64,000 bases of DNA from the NCBI GenBank assembly GCA_963729075.1, contig CAVSMU010000017.1:1-64000 (forward strand), read 5' to 3'. Below the pieces are notes generated by a model that saw only the letters and a program-made list of their open reading frames with translations, was not told the DNA's origin and searched no databases. The stretch comes from WHSW01 sp963729075 (lineage in GTDB: Bacteria > Actinomycetota > Thermoleophilia > Solirubrobacterales > 70-9). Below, piece after piece: positions 7,647 through 15,152 of the stretch (position 1 is the stretch's first letter; each line of letters starts with the position of its first letter). The position numbers and the translations under genes were made by a program.

Positions 7647-9008
7647 GTGAGTGACGAGGTCAAGTTCATGCTCCCGGAGTCGGCGATCCCGACCCAGTGG
7701 GTCAACCTGCTTGCCGACCTCGGCCCGCCGCCGAATCCACCGCTTCATCCCGCGACACAACAGCCGCTCGGCCCCGAAGACCTGGCGCCGATCTTCCCCA
7801 TGGCCCTGATCGAGCAAGAGGTCTCGGGCGAGCCGGAGATCGCGATCCCAGACGAGGTGCGCGACGTCTACCGGCTGTGGCGGCCCACGCCGCTCTACCG
7901 CGCAAGGCGCCTGGAGCGAACGCTCGATACGCCGGCGCACATCTACTACAAGTACGAGGGCGTCTCGCCCGCCGGCTCGCACAAGCCGAATACGGCGGTG
8001 GCGCAGGCCTTCTACAACCAGCAGGAGGGCGTGCGCAAGCTCGCCACCGAGACAGGCGCCGGGCAGTGGGGCTCTGCGCTGGCGCTCGCGTGCCAGCTCT
8101 TCGGGCTGGAATGCGAGGTGTTCATGGTCGGAGTCTCCTATGACCAGAAGCCGTACCGGCGGGCGATGATCGAGACTTGGGGCGGCACGGTCCATCGCAG
8201 CCCCTCCGAGCTCACCGAGGCCGGCCGTTCGCAGGCCGAGCACACGTCGGGCAGCCTCGGGATCGCGATCTCGGAGGCTGTCGAGGTCGCGGCGTCGAAC
8301 GAGGACACCAACTACTCGCTCGGGTCGGTGCTCAACCACGTCTGCCTGCATCAGACCGTGATCGGCCAGGAGTCGATCGCGCAGCTCGAGCTCGCCGGCG
8401 AGTACCCGGACGTGGTCGTCGGCTGCGTCGGCGGCGGCTCGAACTTCGCCGGTCTCGCCTACCCGTTCATCCGGGCCAACCTGCGCGAGGACCGATCGAC
8501 CCGGTTCATCGCCGCCGAGCCCGCCGCCTGCCCGACGCTGACCCGCGGCGCCTTCCGCTACGACTTCGGCGACACGGTCGGGCTCACCCCGCTGATGCCG
8601 ATGTACACGCTTGGGCACGACTTCGTCCCGCCGCCGGTACACGCCGGTGGGCTGCGCTACCACGGCGACGCGCCGAGCCTCAGCGCACTGGTCAAGCAGG
8701 GCGTGATCGAGGCGCGGGCGATCCAGCAGACTGCCGCGTTCGACGCCGCGGTGCGCTTCGCTCGCACCGAGGGGATCATCCCCGGGCCCGAGCCTTCGCA
8801 CGCGCTGCGCGCCGCGTTCGACGAGGCCGAGGCCGCCAAGGAGGCGGGCGATGAGCGCGTGATTTTGATCGGCCTCTCGGGCCACGGGCACTTCGACATG
8901 TCCGCATACGAGGCGTACCTGGCCGGCGAGCTCAGCGACCTCGAGTTCTCCGAGGACGACATGGAGGCGGCGCTCGAGCGCCTGCCGGAAGCGCCGGTTC
9001 CGGGCTAG
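7647..9008 (+). CDS. trpB: TrpB-like pyridoxal-phosphate enzyme (tryptophan synthase beta chain, TrpB2 type)
   Basis: A 453-residue fold-type II PLP enzyme. The length and the N-terminal extension (PTQWVNLLADLGPPPNPPLH) are those of the TrpB2 subfamily, which is longer than canonical TrpB (about 400). The PLP lysine is Lys113 in SPAGSHKPNTA, and the phosphate-binding GGGSN is at 262-266. It would condense indole or a related nucleophile with serine to give tryptophan. No trpA lies nearby, as is common for TrpB2, which often acts alone as an indole-salvage enzyme. GTG start with GGAGGAAG upstream. Confidence 0.9.
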   Translation: MSDEVKFMLPESAIPTQWVNLLADLGPPPNPPLHPATQQPLGPEDLAPIFPMALIEQEVSGEPEIAIPDEVRDVYRLWRPTPLYRARRLERTLDTPAHIYYKYEGVSPAGSHKPNTAVAQAFYNQQEGVRKLATETGAGQWGSALALACQLFGLECEVFMVGVSYDQKPYRRAMIETWGGTVHRSPSELTEAGRSQAEHTSGSLGIAISEAVEVAASNEDTNYSLGSVLNHVCLHQTVIGQESIAQLELAGEYPDVVVGCVGGGSNFAGLAYPFIRANLREDRSTRFIAAEPAACPTLTRGAFRYDFGDTVGLTPLMPMYTLGHDFVPPPVHAGGLRYHGDAPSLSALVKQGVIEARAIQQTAAFDAAVRFARTEGIIPGPEPSHALRAAFDEAEAAKEAGDERVILIGLSGHGHFDMSAYEAYLAGELSDLEFSEDDMEAALERLPEAPVPG

Positions 9009-9060
9009 GGGTCTGGGCCACCGGCTCGCGCGAGCGCGCAAACCCCACATCACCGGGGGG

Positions 9061-9081
9061 CGAACGTCCCGGAGTGACCGC
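9061..9081 (+). repeat. left copy of the palindromic repeat flanking the AbiEi/DUF559 gene
   Basis: A 21-nt sequence beginning CGAACGTCCCGGA. Its exact reverse complement occurs at 9986-10006, just after the gene. It ends 11 nt before the ATG of the 9093 gene and includes part of its leader, so it could be a binding site as well as an element end. Confidence 0.85.
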
Positions 9082-9092
9082 CTTAGGAGGGC

Positions 9093-9986
9093 ATGCGGGA
9101 CGCTCGAGTGGCGCAGCTGGCCGGCAGGCAGTTCAATCGCGTGTCGCGAGACCAACTCGCCGCGCTCGGGCTCAGCAATTCCGCAATCGCGCATCGCATC
9201 GCCGCAGGGCGGCTCGTGGCCGTCGAGGAGGGGGTGTTCGCCGTGGCTCCGGTTCTCGAGCACGACGAGTGGGGCCGGTGGATGGCAGCCACGCTGACCG
9301 CGCCGGGCAGCGTGCTGAGCCACCGGAGCGCCGCTTCCGCGTGGGGCTTCTGGGGGTTGCCGCGCTCGCTCGAAACCGTGACGCGGCCGGGGTCCGGCGG
9401 ACCTCGACGCCACGGTGGAGTCCTCGCGTTTCGCAGCTCGACGCTCGACGGGGAGTGCACGCTTCTGCGAGGGATCCCGATCACGTCCGTCTCGCGAACG
9501 CTGCTCGATCTCGCCCGCGGCGTGAGCGATCGGGCGCTGGCGCGGTCGGTGCGCGAGGCGGTCCGACTGGAGCTCGTCACGATCCACGCGCTCGGCGACG
9601 CGCTGGGCCGCTGCCGCGGCCGACGCGGGGCTCGCCGGCTCGCCGACACCGTCGCCCGCTACACCGGCCTGCCGCTCGAACGGGCCCGAAGCGGGGCAGA
9701 GATACGGGCCCTGGAGATCCTGCGCTCCGCGAGACGCGCGCTGCCCAAGCTCAACCAGCGCATCGCGGGCGAGGAGGCCGACCTGAGCTGGGTCGCCTCG
9801 CGGCTCATCATCGAGATCGACGGCCAGCCGTTCCACCTCGACGCGGGCGAGGATGCGCGCAAGCTGGCCCGCTGGGAAGCGGCCGGTTGGAGGGTCACGC
9901 GAATTCCCGCGGAGGACGTCTACGAGCGCCCGGGCCGGCTGCTCGGCCTGGCTCCCGCGTCGAGCGTCCCGGAGCGCGTCCGATAG
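9093..9986 (+). CDS. AbiEi-type winged-helix + DUF559 (endonuclease-fold) protein
   Basis: A 297-residue protein in two parts. Residues about 1-60 resemble the AbiEi antitoxin N-terminal winged helix (VSRDQLAALGLSNSAIAHRI, RLVAVEEGVFAV). Residues about 200-290 resemble DUF559/Vsr-like PD-(D/E)xK nucleases (ADLSWVASRLIIEIDGQPFH, then GWRVTRIPAEDV), with the acidic E-x-D pair present. Function is unknown; such fusions are often labelled type IV toxin-antitoxin antitoxins, but no AbiEii toxin is nearby. AGGAGG lies 6 nt upstream of the ATG. Palindromic repeats bracket the gene, and its last nine codons lie inside a repeat unit. Confidence 0.75.
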   Translation: MRDARVAQLAGRQFNRVSRDQLAALGLSNSAIAHRIAAGRLVAVEEGVFAVAPVLEHDEWGRWMAATLTAPGSVLSHRSAASAWGFWGLPRSLETVTRPGSGGPRRHGGVLAFRSSTLDGECTLLRGIPITSVSRTLLDLARGVSDRALARSVREAVRLELVTIHALGDALGRCRGRRGARRLADTVARYTGLPLERARSGAEIRALEILRSARRALPKLNQRIAGEEADLSWVASRLIIEIDGQPFHLDAGEDARKLARWEAAGWRVTRIPAEDVYERPGRLLGLAPASSVPERVR

Positions 9987-10068
9987 CGGTCACTCCGGGA
10001 CGTTCGGCAACCGACCCTGCGGCGAACGTCCCGGAATGCGTCCCATAGCGGTTACTCCGGGACGTTCG
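9961..10068. repeat. tandem palindromic repeat array (two 62-nt units)
   Basis: Two copies start at 9961 and 10023. Each opens with CGARCGTCCCGGA, contains CCYATAGCGGTYAC and closes with the inverse TCCGGGACGTTCG, so each can form a hairpin with 13-bp arms (one mismatch in the first unit). The first unit overlaps the last codons and stop of the upstream gene. Together with 9061-9081 there are five 13-mer half-sites in about 1 kb. The array ends 11 nt before the apt stop codon. Confidence 0.85.
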
Positions 10069-10078
10069 GCGTTCCGGC

Positions 10079-10597
10079 TCAGCTCTCGTAGCGGAGCAGC
10101 GCGTCGACCTCGTGTCCCCCGAGCCGCCCGCGGCCGCCGAGGAACGCGAGCTCGAGGAGGAACAGGCACGTGACGACGCGTCCGCCCAAGCGCTCGATCG
10201 CCTCGACCGTCGCCGCCGCGGTGCCGCCGGTGGCGATCAGGTCGTCGTGGAGGAGTACCCGCGTTCCGTCGCCGATCGCGTCCGCGTGCAGCTCGAGCGC
10301 GTCGACGCCGTACTCGAGCTCGTACTCCACGCTCACCCGCTCCGCGGGCAGCTTCCCCTGCTTGCGCGCCGGGGCGAAGCCCACGCCGAGCTCGTGCGCG
10401 AGGGCGCCCCCGAAGATCAGCCCCCGCGCCTCGATGCCGACGACGAGGTCGAGCTCGTGGCGGCGGGCCCGCTCGACGAGCCAGGCGAGGGCCGCCGCGC
10501 TGGCGTCCGGGTCGAGCAGCAGCGGGGTGATGTCCTTGAACACGATCCCCGGGCGCGGAAAGTCCGGGATGTCGCGAACGTGGTCGCGGAGGTCCAC
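10079..10597 (-). CDS. apt: adenine phosphoribosyltransferase
   Basis: A 172-residue purine-salvage enzyme converting adenine and PRPP to AMP plus pyrophosphate. Hallmarks are IPDFPRPGIVFKDITPLL at the N-terminus, the adenine-side VVGIEARGLIFG, and the PRPP-binding motif VLLHDDLIATGGTA. Length is normal for Apt. Start GTG at 10597 is supported by a TAGGGT box 6 nt upstream. The 3' end lies against the palindromic repeat array, which may act as the terminator between this gene and the convergent AbiEi/DUF559 gene. Confidence 0.93.
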   Translation of the reverse strand: MDLRDHVRDIPDFPRPGIVFKDITPLLLDPDASAAALAWLVERARRHELDLVVGIEARGLIFGGALAHELGVGFAPARKQGKLPAERVSVEYELEYGVDALELHADAIGDGTRVLLHDDLIATGGTAAATVEAIERLGGRVVTCLFLLELAFLGGRGRLGGHEVDALLRYES

Positions 10598-10603
10598 GCC
10601 GCG

Positions 10604-10609
10604 ACCCTA
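10604..10609 (-). promoter_or_regulatory. -10 box of a leaderless promoter (apt)
   Basis: TAGGGT on the minus strand ends 6 nt before the GTG start of apt. Confidence 0.5.
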
Positions 10610-10634
10610 CCCCGGCTATCGTCATTGCCCCCTC

Positions 10635-10723
10635 GGAGAGGTGACCGAGTGGCTTAAGGTGCGCGACTGGAAATCGCGTGGGCGGTGAAAGCTGCCTCGT
10701 GGGTTCGAATCCCACCCTCTCCG
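10635..10723 (+). tRNA. tRNA-Ser (anticodon GGA)
   Basis: An 89-nt class II tRNA. The acceptor GGAGAGG pairs with CCTCTCC plus discriminator G. The anticodon loop CTGGAAA (stem CGCGA/TCGCG) gives GGA, reading UCC/UCU. It has a long variable arm and the T-arm GTGGG-TTCGAAT-CCCAC. CCA is not encoded. It is divergent from apt, with about 37 nt between them. Confidence 0.93.
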
Positions 10724-10823
10724 TTCTTAAAGAGGCCAGCTCTCGTGCTCCCGCAGCGCGGCGAAAGCTTCCTCGGTTTCGCGCGGACTCAGCGGGATGG
10801 CCGCTTCCCGGACGCGCCGCGAG

Positions 10824-11372
10824 TCATGCCGAATTGGCGTAGTTCAGGTAGACGACGCCGTTCTCGTAGGACTCACAGATCTCCAGCGACAGCTTGCCGG
10901 GTGCGGCATCGTCGGTGAACAGCCGCGGGCCCGACCCGCGGGTGAGCGGATAGACGCACAGGTGGAGCTCGTCGACCAGGCCGTCCGCGAGCATCGCGTG
11001 GACCAGCGTGACGCTGCCGCTCACGTAGAGATCGCCGTCGACATCGTCCTTCAGCTTCTGGATCGCCTCGGCGTCGTATGGGCCGATGATCTCCGAGTTC
11101 CTCCAGGTCGCGTCAGTGAGCGTTCCGGAGACGACGTACTTCGTGGTGTCGTTGAAGAACGGCGCGCCGGGGTCGTCCTCGACAGTCCGCGTCGACCACG
11201 CCGGCTCGAAGGCCTCGTAGGTGTTACGCCCCAGCAGAATGCCGCGGCTGCGGTCGGTGACCGCGGCCAGGCGCTCGCCCATCCGCGGGTCGAAGCCGTA
11301 GTCGAACGTCCAGGTCGGCGCGTCGATCACGCCGTCGAGGCTCATGAACTCGTGCACGTTGATTGCTCCCAC
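10824..11372 (-). CDS. dihydrofolate reductase family protein (RibD C-terminal-like)
   Basis: A 182-residue protein of the DHFR/RibD-C superfamily: INVHEFMSLDGVID, then RGILLGRNTYEAFEPAW, and GDLYVSGSVTLVHAMLADGL before DELHLCVYPLTRGSGPRLF. Stand-alone members are NADPH reductases of unknown substrate. The start is uncertain: GTG 11372 keeps the first beta strand intact and is preferred, while GTG 11357 has a better GGGAG but would cut the strand. It follows the amine-oxidase gene by about 23 nt and is probably in its operon. Confidence 0.78.
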   Translation of the reverse strand: MGAINVHEFMSLDGVIDAPTWTFDYGFDPRMGERLAAVTDRSRGILLGRNTYEAFEPAWSTRTVEDDPGAPFFNDTTKYVVSGTLTDATWRNSEIIGPYDAEAIQKLKDDVDGDLYVSGSVTLVHAMLADGLVDELHLCVYPLTRGSGPRLFTDDAAPGKLSLEICESYENGVVYLNYANSA

Positions 11373-11395
11373 GTCCACCGGGCCTTTCGGGTGCC

Positions 11396-12760
11396 TTAGG
11401 CCGGCGCGGCCGCGAGGCAGGAGTCGGCGGCGCGCTGGCCCGACCGGACCGCGCCCTCCATGTGGATGTGACCGACCCCCGCGATGTCGGTGCACGCCCA
11501 GTGGATCGGGCCGATCGAGCGCCGCAGGTCCTCGCCGAACCGCGTCAGGCCGCCCGGCCCGAAGCTCGTCCCGTAGGCGCCCCGGGTCCACTCCTGAGCC
11601 GACCAGTCGGTCTCGATGAAGTCGACCGGCTCCAGTGCGCCCGCTCCCACGTACTTCGCCATCCCCTCGAGCACCGCGGCGCGGCGATCGGCATCGCTCA
11701 ATCGCCCCGCGCGCTCCGCGTTCTCGCCCGCCAGGAAGGTGGTGAGGACGCCGGCCGTCGCCGACGGTGGCGAGTTGTCGTAGACCTCGCGGACGAGCTC
11801 GTAGGGGGCGAACCCCTGTCCGGACAGCCCCTCCTCGCGCCAGAACGGCGTCTCGTAGACGGCGAGGATCTTGTTGATGCTGCCCTGCGAGAGGTCCTGC
11901 CCCATGCGCTGGCGCCAGGCGGGCAGCGCGGGCCGGAAGCGGATCGCGTTCGTCATGTTCGGCGGCACCGCGACGATCACCGCGCGCGCTCGCACCGAAG
12001 CGGCATCGCTGATGACCTCCACGCCACCGTCCGACCAGCCGATCTCACGGGCTGGGGCGTCGAGGATGACACGGTCTCCCAGGCGCTCGGCGAGCCGGAT
12101 CGGGATCAGCTGGGAGCCGCCGACGACCCGGTAGGCGAGGCACTGATCGGGCTCGAACAGCTCGTAGGTGCCACCGGCCCCGGCGATCATCCACAGTCCC
12201 TGGAGCAGCGAGAAGGTGTGAGCGGGCTTCGCCAGGAAGCCGCCCGCAAGCCAAGAGCGCAGCAGATCCTGGGCCATCTCGTCCGCGACCTCCCGCCGCA
12301 GCCACGCCTCGAAGGTGGTCGCGTCGAGCTCGGCAGCGTCGGGGTGCGCCCAGGGCGCCTCGGGATCGAGCTCGTCCGCGAGGGCGTCGAGCTTCGCCTC
12401 GGCCTCGGCGAACGCCTTCTCCGACGCGCTGCCCAGCGGCGCGTCGTGGCCCTCGTACCGGTGGGCGTTTCCGGACGGGTCGATGTAGACGTGCTCGCCG
12501 TCGCGGAAGCTCGGGAAGAGCGCGATGCCGAGGTCGTCGAGCAGCGCGTGCATCGCCGACTGGTACGGCGCGACCCATTGGCCGCCGAGCTCGTTGGCCT
12601 CGCCGCCGATCTCCGTGTTCCAGACGCGTCCCCCCACCCGGTCGCGCGCCTCGAGCACGACGACGTCCACTCCCTCGCCGGCGAGGGTCGACGCGGCCGT
12701 GAGCCCGGCGATCCCCGCCCCGACGACAACTATCTCGGTCTCGACGCTGCGCTCCGGCAT
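11396..12760 (-). CDS. flavin monoamine oxidase family protein
   Basis: A 454-residue FAD enzyme. The N-terminal Rossmann motif VVVGAGIAGLTAASTLAGEG is followed by VLEARDRVGGRVWN and GGQWVAPYQSAMHALLDDLG, all typical of monoamine/polyamine oxidases. The C-terminal FAD-binding segment (WTRGAYGTSFGPGGLT, HWACTDIAGVGHIHMEGAVRSG) is present. It should oxidise a primary or secondary amine to an imine with H2O2. The start at 12760 is chosen over 12811 because GGAGGGAAGG precedes it and homology begins there. The DHFR-like gene follows in the same operon. Confidence 0.88.
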   Translation of the reverse strand: MPERSVETEIVVVGAGIAGLTAASTLAGEGVDVVVLEARDRVGGRVWNTEIGGEANELGGQWVAPYQSAMHALLDDLGIALFPSFRDGEHVYIDPSGNAHRYEGHDAPLGSASEKAFAEAEAKLDALADELDPEAPWAHPDAAELDATTFEAWLRREVADEMAQDLLRSWLAGGFLAKPAHTFSLLQGLWMIAGAGGTYELFEPDQCLAYRVVGGSQLIPIRLAERLGDRVILDAPAREIGWSDGGVEVISDAASVRARAVIVAVPPNMTNAIRFRPALPAWRQRMGQDLSQGSINKILAVYETPFWREEGLSGQGFAPYELVREVYDNSPPSATAGVLTTFLAGENAERAGRLSDADRRAAVLEGMAKYVGAGALEPVDFIETDWSAQEWTRGAYGTSFGPGGLTRFGEDLRRSIGPIHWACTDIAGVGHIHMEGAVRSGQRAADSCLAAAPA

Positions 12761-12866
12761 CCTGCCTTCCCTCCGGCGGGTCGGTGGCGCCCAGTCTAAG
12801 TCAGGTCGCACCGGGCCCGCCGCGCGGCTGAGGCCGCTGGACGCCCGCCTCGGGCGCTGATCGCGT

Positions 12867-12872
12867 TAGGGT
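12867..12872 (+). promoter_or_regulatory. -10 box of a leaderless promoter (caiD-like gene)
   Basis: TAGGGT ends 7 nt before the ATG at 12880. Confidence 0.5.
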
Positions 12873-12879
12873 CCGCGCC

Positions 12880-13665
12880 ATGGAGGGGATCCGGATCGAG
12901 CGGCGGGGCGCGACCTTCGAGCTGACCATCGACCGGCCGAAGGCGAACGCGATCGACTCGGCGACCAGCCAGGCGATGAGCGAGGCGTTCATCGGCTTTC
13001 GCGATGACCCGGAGCTGCGGGTCGCGATCGTCACCGGCGCCGGCGAGCGGTTCTTCTCCGCCGGCTGGGACCTGAAGGCGTACGCGGCCGGCGATCCCGG
13101 GGATCCGGAGGCCTTCGGCCCCGGCGGGCTCGCCGGGCTCACGGAGCTCTTCGACCTGGACAAGCCGGTGATCGCCGCGGTCAACGGCTACGCGGCGGGC
13201 GGCGGGTTCGAGCTCGCGCTCGCCTGCGATCTGATCGTCGCCGTCCCGGAGGCGCGGTTCTCGCTGCCCGAGGTGAAGGTCGGGCTGGTGCCCGACTCGG
13301 GCGGGATCTTCCGGCTGTCGCGGCGGATGCCGCCGGCGCTGGCGCGCGAGCTGCTGCTCACCGGGCGGCCGATGGACGCGGACGAGGCGGCGCGCTGGGG
13401 CGTCGTCAACCGCGTCGTCGAGCGCGACAATCTCCTCTCGGAGGCCCGGGCGCTGGCGGCGGAGATCGAGGCGGCGGCGCCGCTGGCGACGCGCGCCGTC
13501 AAGGCGATCCTCGCGGCGACCGAGGAGCTGAGCGTCGAGCGGGCGTTCTCCGCCCTGCGCGACGGCAGCGTGCCGGCCTACGACCGCGCGATGGCATCGC
13601 CCGACGCCGACGAAGGAGCGCGAGCCTTCGCCGAGGGCCGCGATCCCGTCTGGCGCGGCGAATGA
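12880..13665 (+). CDS. caiD: enoyl-CoA hydratase/isomerase, carnitinyl-CoA dehydratase (CaiD)-like
   Basis: A 261-residue crotonase-fold protein. It resembles CaiD closely along its length: TIDRPKANAIDSATS, LRVAIVTGAGERFFSAGWDL, FGPGGLAGLTELF, DKPVIAAVNGYAAGGGFELA and VGLVPDSGG, ending FAEGRDPVWRGE. Both crotonase Glu positions (GGGFE and LPE) are kept. It would hydrate or dehydrate a CoA-bound substrate. No other cai genes are near, so the substrate need not be carnitine. The stop overlaps the start of the SDR gene by 4 nt (ATGA), so the two act together, probably in beta-oxidation-like chemistry. Confidence 0.82.
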   Translation: MEGIRIERRGATFELTIDRPKANAIDSATSQAMSEAFIGFRDDPELRVAIVTGAGERFFSAGWDLKAYAAGDPGDPEAFGPGGLAGLTELFDLDKPVIAAVNGYAAGGGFELALACDLIVAVPEARFSLPEVKVGLVPDSGGIFRLSRRMPPALARELLLTGRPMDADEAARWGVVNRVVERDNLLSEARALAAEIEAAAPLATRAVKAILAATEELSVERAFSALRDGSVPAYDRAMASPDADEGARAFAEGRDPVWRGE

Positions 13666-14453
13666 GCTCGACGCTCGCGCCGGACGCGAACCGGGACAAG
13701 GTCGCGCTGATCACCGGCGGCGGCACCGGGATCGGTCGGGCGACCGCGCTGGCCTTCGCCGGCTCGGGCGCGCGGGTGGCGATCTGCGGCCGCCGTCCGG
13801 AGCCGCTCGACGAGGTCCGCGTCGAGCTCGAGCGCGCCGGCGCCGAATGCGTCGCCGTGCCGTGCGACGTCCGTGAGCCCGAGCAGGGTCGGGCGCTCGT
13901 CGACGCGATCGTGGAGCGCTTCGGCGGCGTGGACGTGCTGGTCAACAACGCCGGCGGCCAGTTCACCGCGCCGGCGGAGGAGATCACGTCGAAGGGCATG
14001 CGCGCCGTCCACCGGCTGGCGATCGACGCAGCCTGGGACCTCACCCGCGAGGTGGCGACCCGCTCGATGATCCCGGGCGGAGGCGGGTTGATCGTCTTCC
14101 TCGGCTTCTCGCCACGCCGGGGCATCCCGGGGTTCGCACACGCATCCGCGGCGCGGGCGGCGCTCGAGAACCTCGCCCAGGGGCTCTCCTTGGAGTGGAG
14201 CCGACACTCGATCCGCGCCGTCTGCGTGGTCGTCGGCAATATCGACACCGAGGGCCTGGCCGCCTACGGGGCGGAAGCCGTTGAGGCCGCGCGCCGGCAG
14301 GTGCCGCTCGGCAGGCTGGGCGAGCCGCGGGAGGTCGCCGAGACGATCGCGTTCCTCGCCAGCCCGGGCGGCGCGTACGTCACAGGCTCGAGCGTTCTCG
14401 TCGACGGCGGCCTCGACGCCTGGGGACACGGCGAGCCGCCGCCGGAGCACTGA
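13662..14453 (+). CDS. short-chain dehydrogenase/reductase, enoyl-CoA reductase-like
   Basis: A 263-residue SDR with a cofactor motif TGGGTGIGRATALAFAGSG, followed by an Arg-rich loop (GRR) that suggests NADPH, then VLVNNAGGQFTAPAEEI. The usual catalytic YxxxK is not visible: the equivalent segment reads GFAHASAARAALENLAQGLS. This pattern resembles peroxisomal trans-2-enoyl-CoA reductase/dienoyl-CoA reductase-type SDRs. With the caiD-like gene directly upstream (4-nt overlap), a role in reducing an unsaturated acyl-CoA is a reasonable inference. Confidence 0.82.
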   Translation: MSSTLAPDANRDKVALITGGGTGIGRATALAFAGSGARVAICGRRPEPLDEVRVELERAGAECVAVPCDVREPEQGRALVDAIVERFGGVDVLVNNAGGQFTAPAEEITSKGMRAVHRLAIDAAWDLTREVATRSMIPGGGGLIVFLGFSPRRGIPGFAHASAARAALENLAQGLSLEWSRHSIRAVCVVVGNIDTEGLAAYGAEAVEAARRQVPLGRLGEPREVAETIAFLASPGGAYVTGSSVLVDGGLDAWGHGEPPPEH

Positions 14454-14454
14454 T

Positions 14455-14571
14455 CTAGAGGTACTCCTCGGCGTGGGCCGGCATTCGGCGGTTCTGGATC
14501 ACCTGGTAGGGGACCGCCAGAAACCAGGACGCGACCGCGAGCGTGGTGTTCACGGCTCGATCGCCGCTCAC
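14455..14571 (-). CDS. small hydrophobic protein (38 aa), uncharacterised
   Basis: A short frame from GTG 14571 to TAG 14455 encodes one hydrophobic stretch (NTTLAVASWFLAVPYQVIQN) and a polar tail. It lies 11 nt downstream of tadA on the same strand and fills the gap to the convergent SDR gene. Support is limited to position and the apparent membrane helix; it could also be a chance frame. Confidence 0.3.
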   Translation of the reverse strand: MSGDRAVNTTLAVASWFLAVPYQVIQNRRMPAHAEEYL

Positions 14572-14582
14572 GGGTGGCGAGC

Positions 14583-15053
14583 CTATCCGCGTCGCTCGCC
14601 GAAGAACGCGCGCAGCAGCGCCGTGGACTCGTCGGCCAGCAGCCCCGAGTCGACCCGGGGGCGGTGATTGAGGCGAGGCTCGCCGAGGACGTCGAGGATG
14701 CTGCCGGCCGCGCCCGCCTTCGGGTCCGGCGCCGCGAAGACGACTCGCGGCACCCGCGCGAGCACGATCGCCCCGGCGCACATCGCGCAGGGCTCGAGGG
14801 TGACGTACAGCACCGAGTCCGGAACGCGCCAGCCGCCGAGACGCCGGGACGCCGCGCGGAGCGCAAGGATCTCGGCGTGCGCCGTGGGGTCCGAGCGCCG
14901 CTCCCGCTCGTTGCCGGCGGCGCCGATTACCTCTCCCTCGCGCACGACGACCGCGCCGATCGGGACGTCACCGTGCTCGGCGGCGCTCTCGGCCTCACGC
15001 AGTGCCAAGCGCATGAACTGCTCGTCGCGGGCGAAGAACCGGGGCTCGCTCAC
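14583..15053 (-). CDS. tadA: tRNA-specific adenosine deaminase
   Basis: A 156-residue zinc deaminase that converts A34 to inosine in tRNA-Arg(ACG). The zinc site is His59 and catalytic Glu61 (TAHAEILAL) plus Cys89 and Cys92 (EPCAMCAGA). It also has DVPIGAVVVREGEVIG and RPRVDSGLLADES near the C-terminus. Start GTG 15053 (SEPRFFARDEQFMRLAL) keeps the usual first helix; the Met 13 codons later is an alternative. The long open frame that extends upstream through the subtilase gene is an antisense artefact. Confidence 0.9.
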   Translation of the reverse strand: MSEPRFFARDEQFMRLALREAESAAEHGDVPIGAVVVREGEVIGAAGNERERRSDPTAHAEILALRAASRRLGGWRVPDSVLYVTLEPCAMCAGAIVLARVPRVVFAAPDPKAGAAGSILDVLGEPRLNHRPRVDSGLLADESTALLRAFFGERRG

Positions 15054-15152
15054 AGTCGAAGTATCGGCGACCGTGCCGCGCCCGGCCGGGCCGGCGTCAA
15101 AACTTAGGCGAGCCCGCGGTGTTCCGGGAATCGGGGCGGTTCGGCCCCGTTC

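Noticed and set aside
7173..9836. An 887-aa frame antisense to trpB2 and the DUF559 gene
   Set aside because: Composition is Arg/Gly/Ala/Pro-rich with no domain, and both sense genes have clear motifs. Long antisense frames are expected at this GC content.
9093..9986. Type IV toxin-antitoxin system
   Set aside because: The N-terminal domain resembles AbiEi antitoxins, but no AbiEii nucleotidyltransferase toxin lies next to this gene or its paralogue.
9986..10068. Palindromic units considered as a CRISPR-like array
   Set aside because: Only two units, each internally palindromic, with a 16-nt gap and no cas genes. They fit REP-like repeats better.
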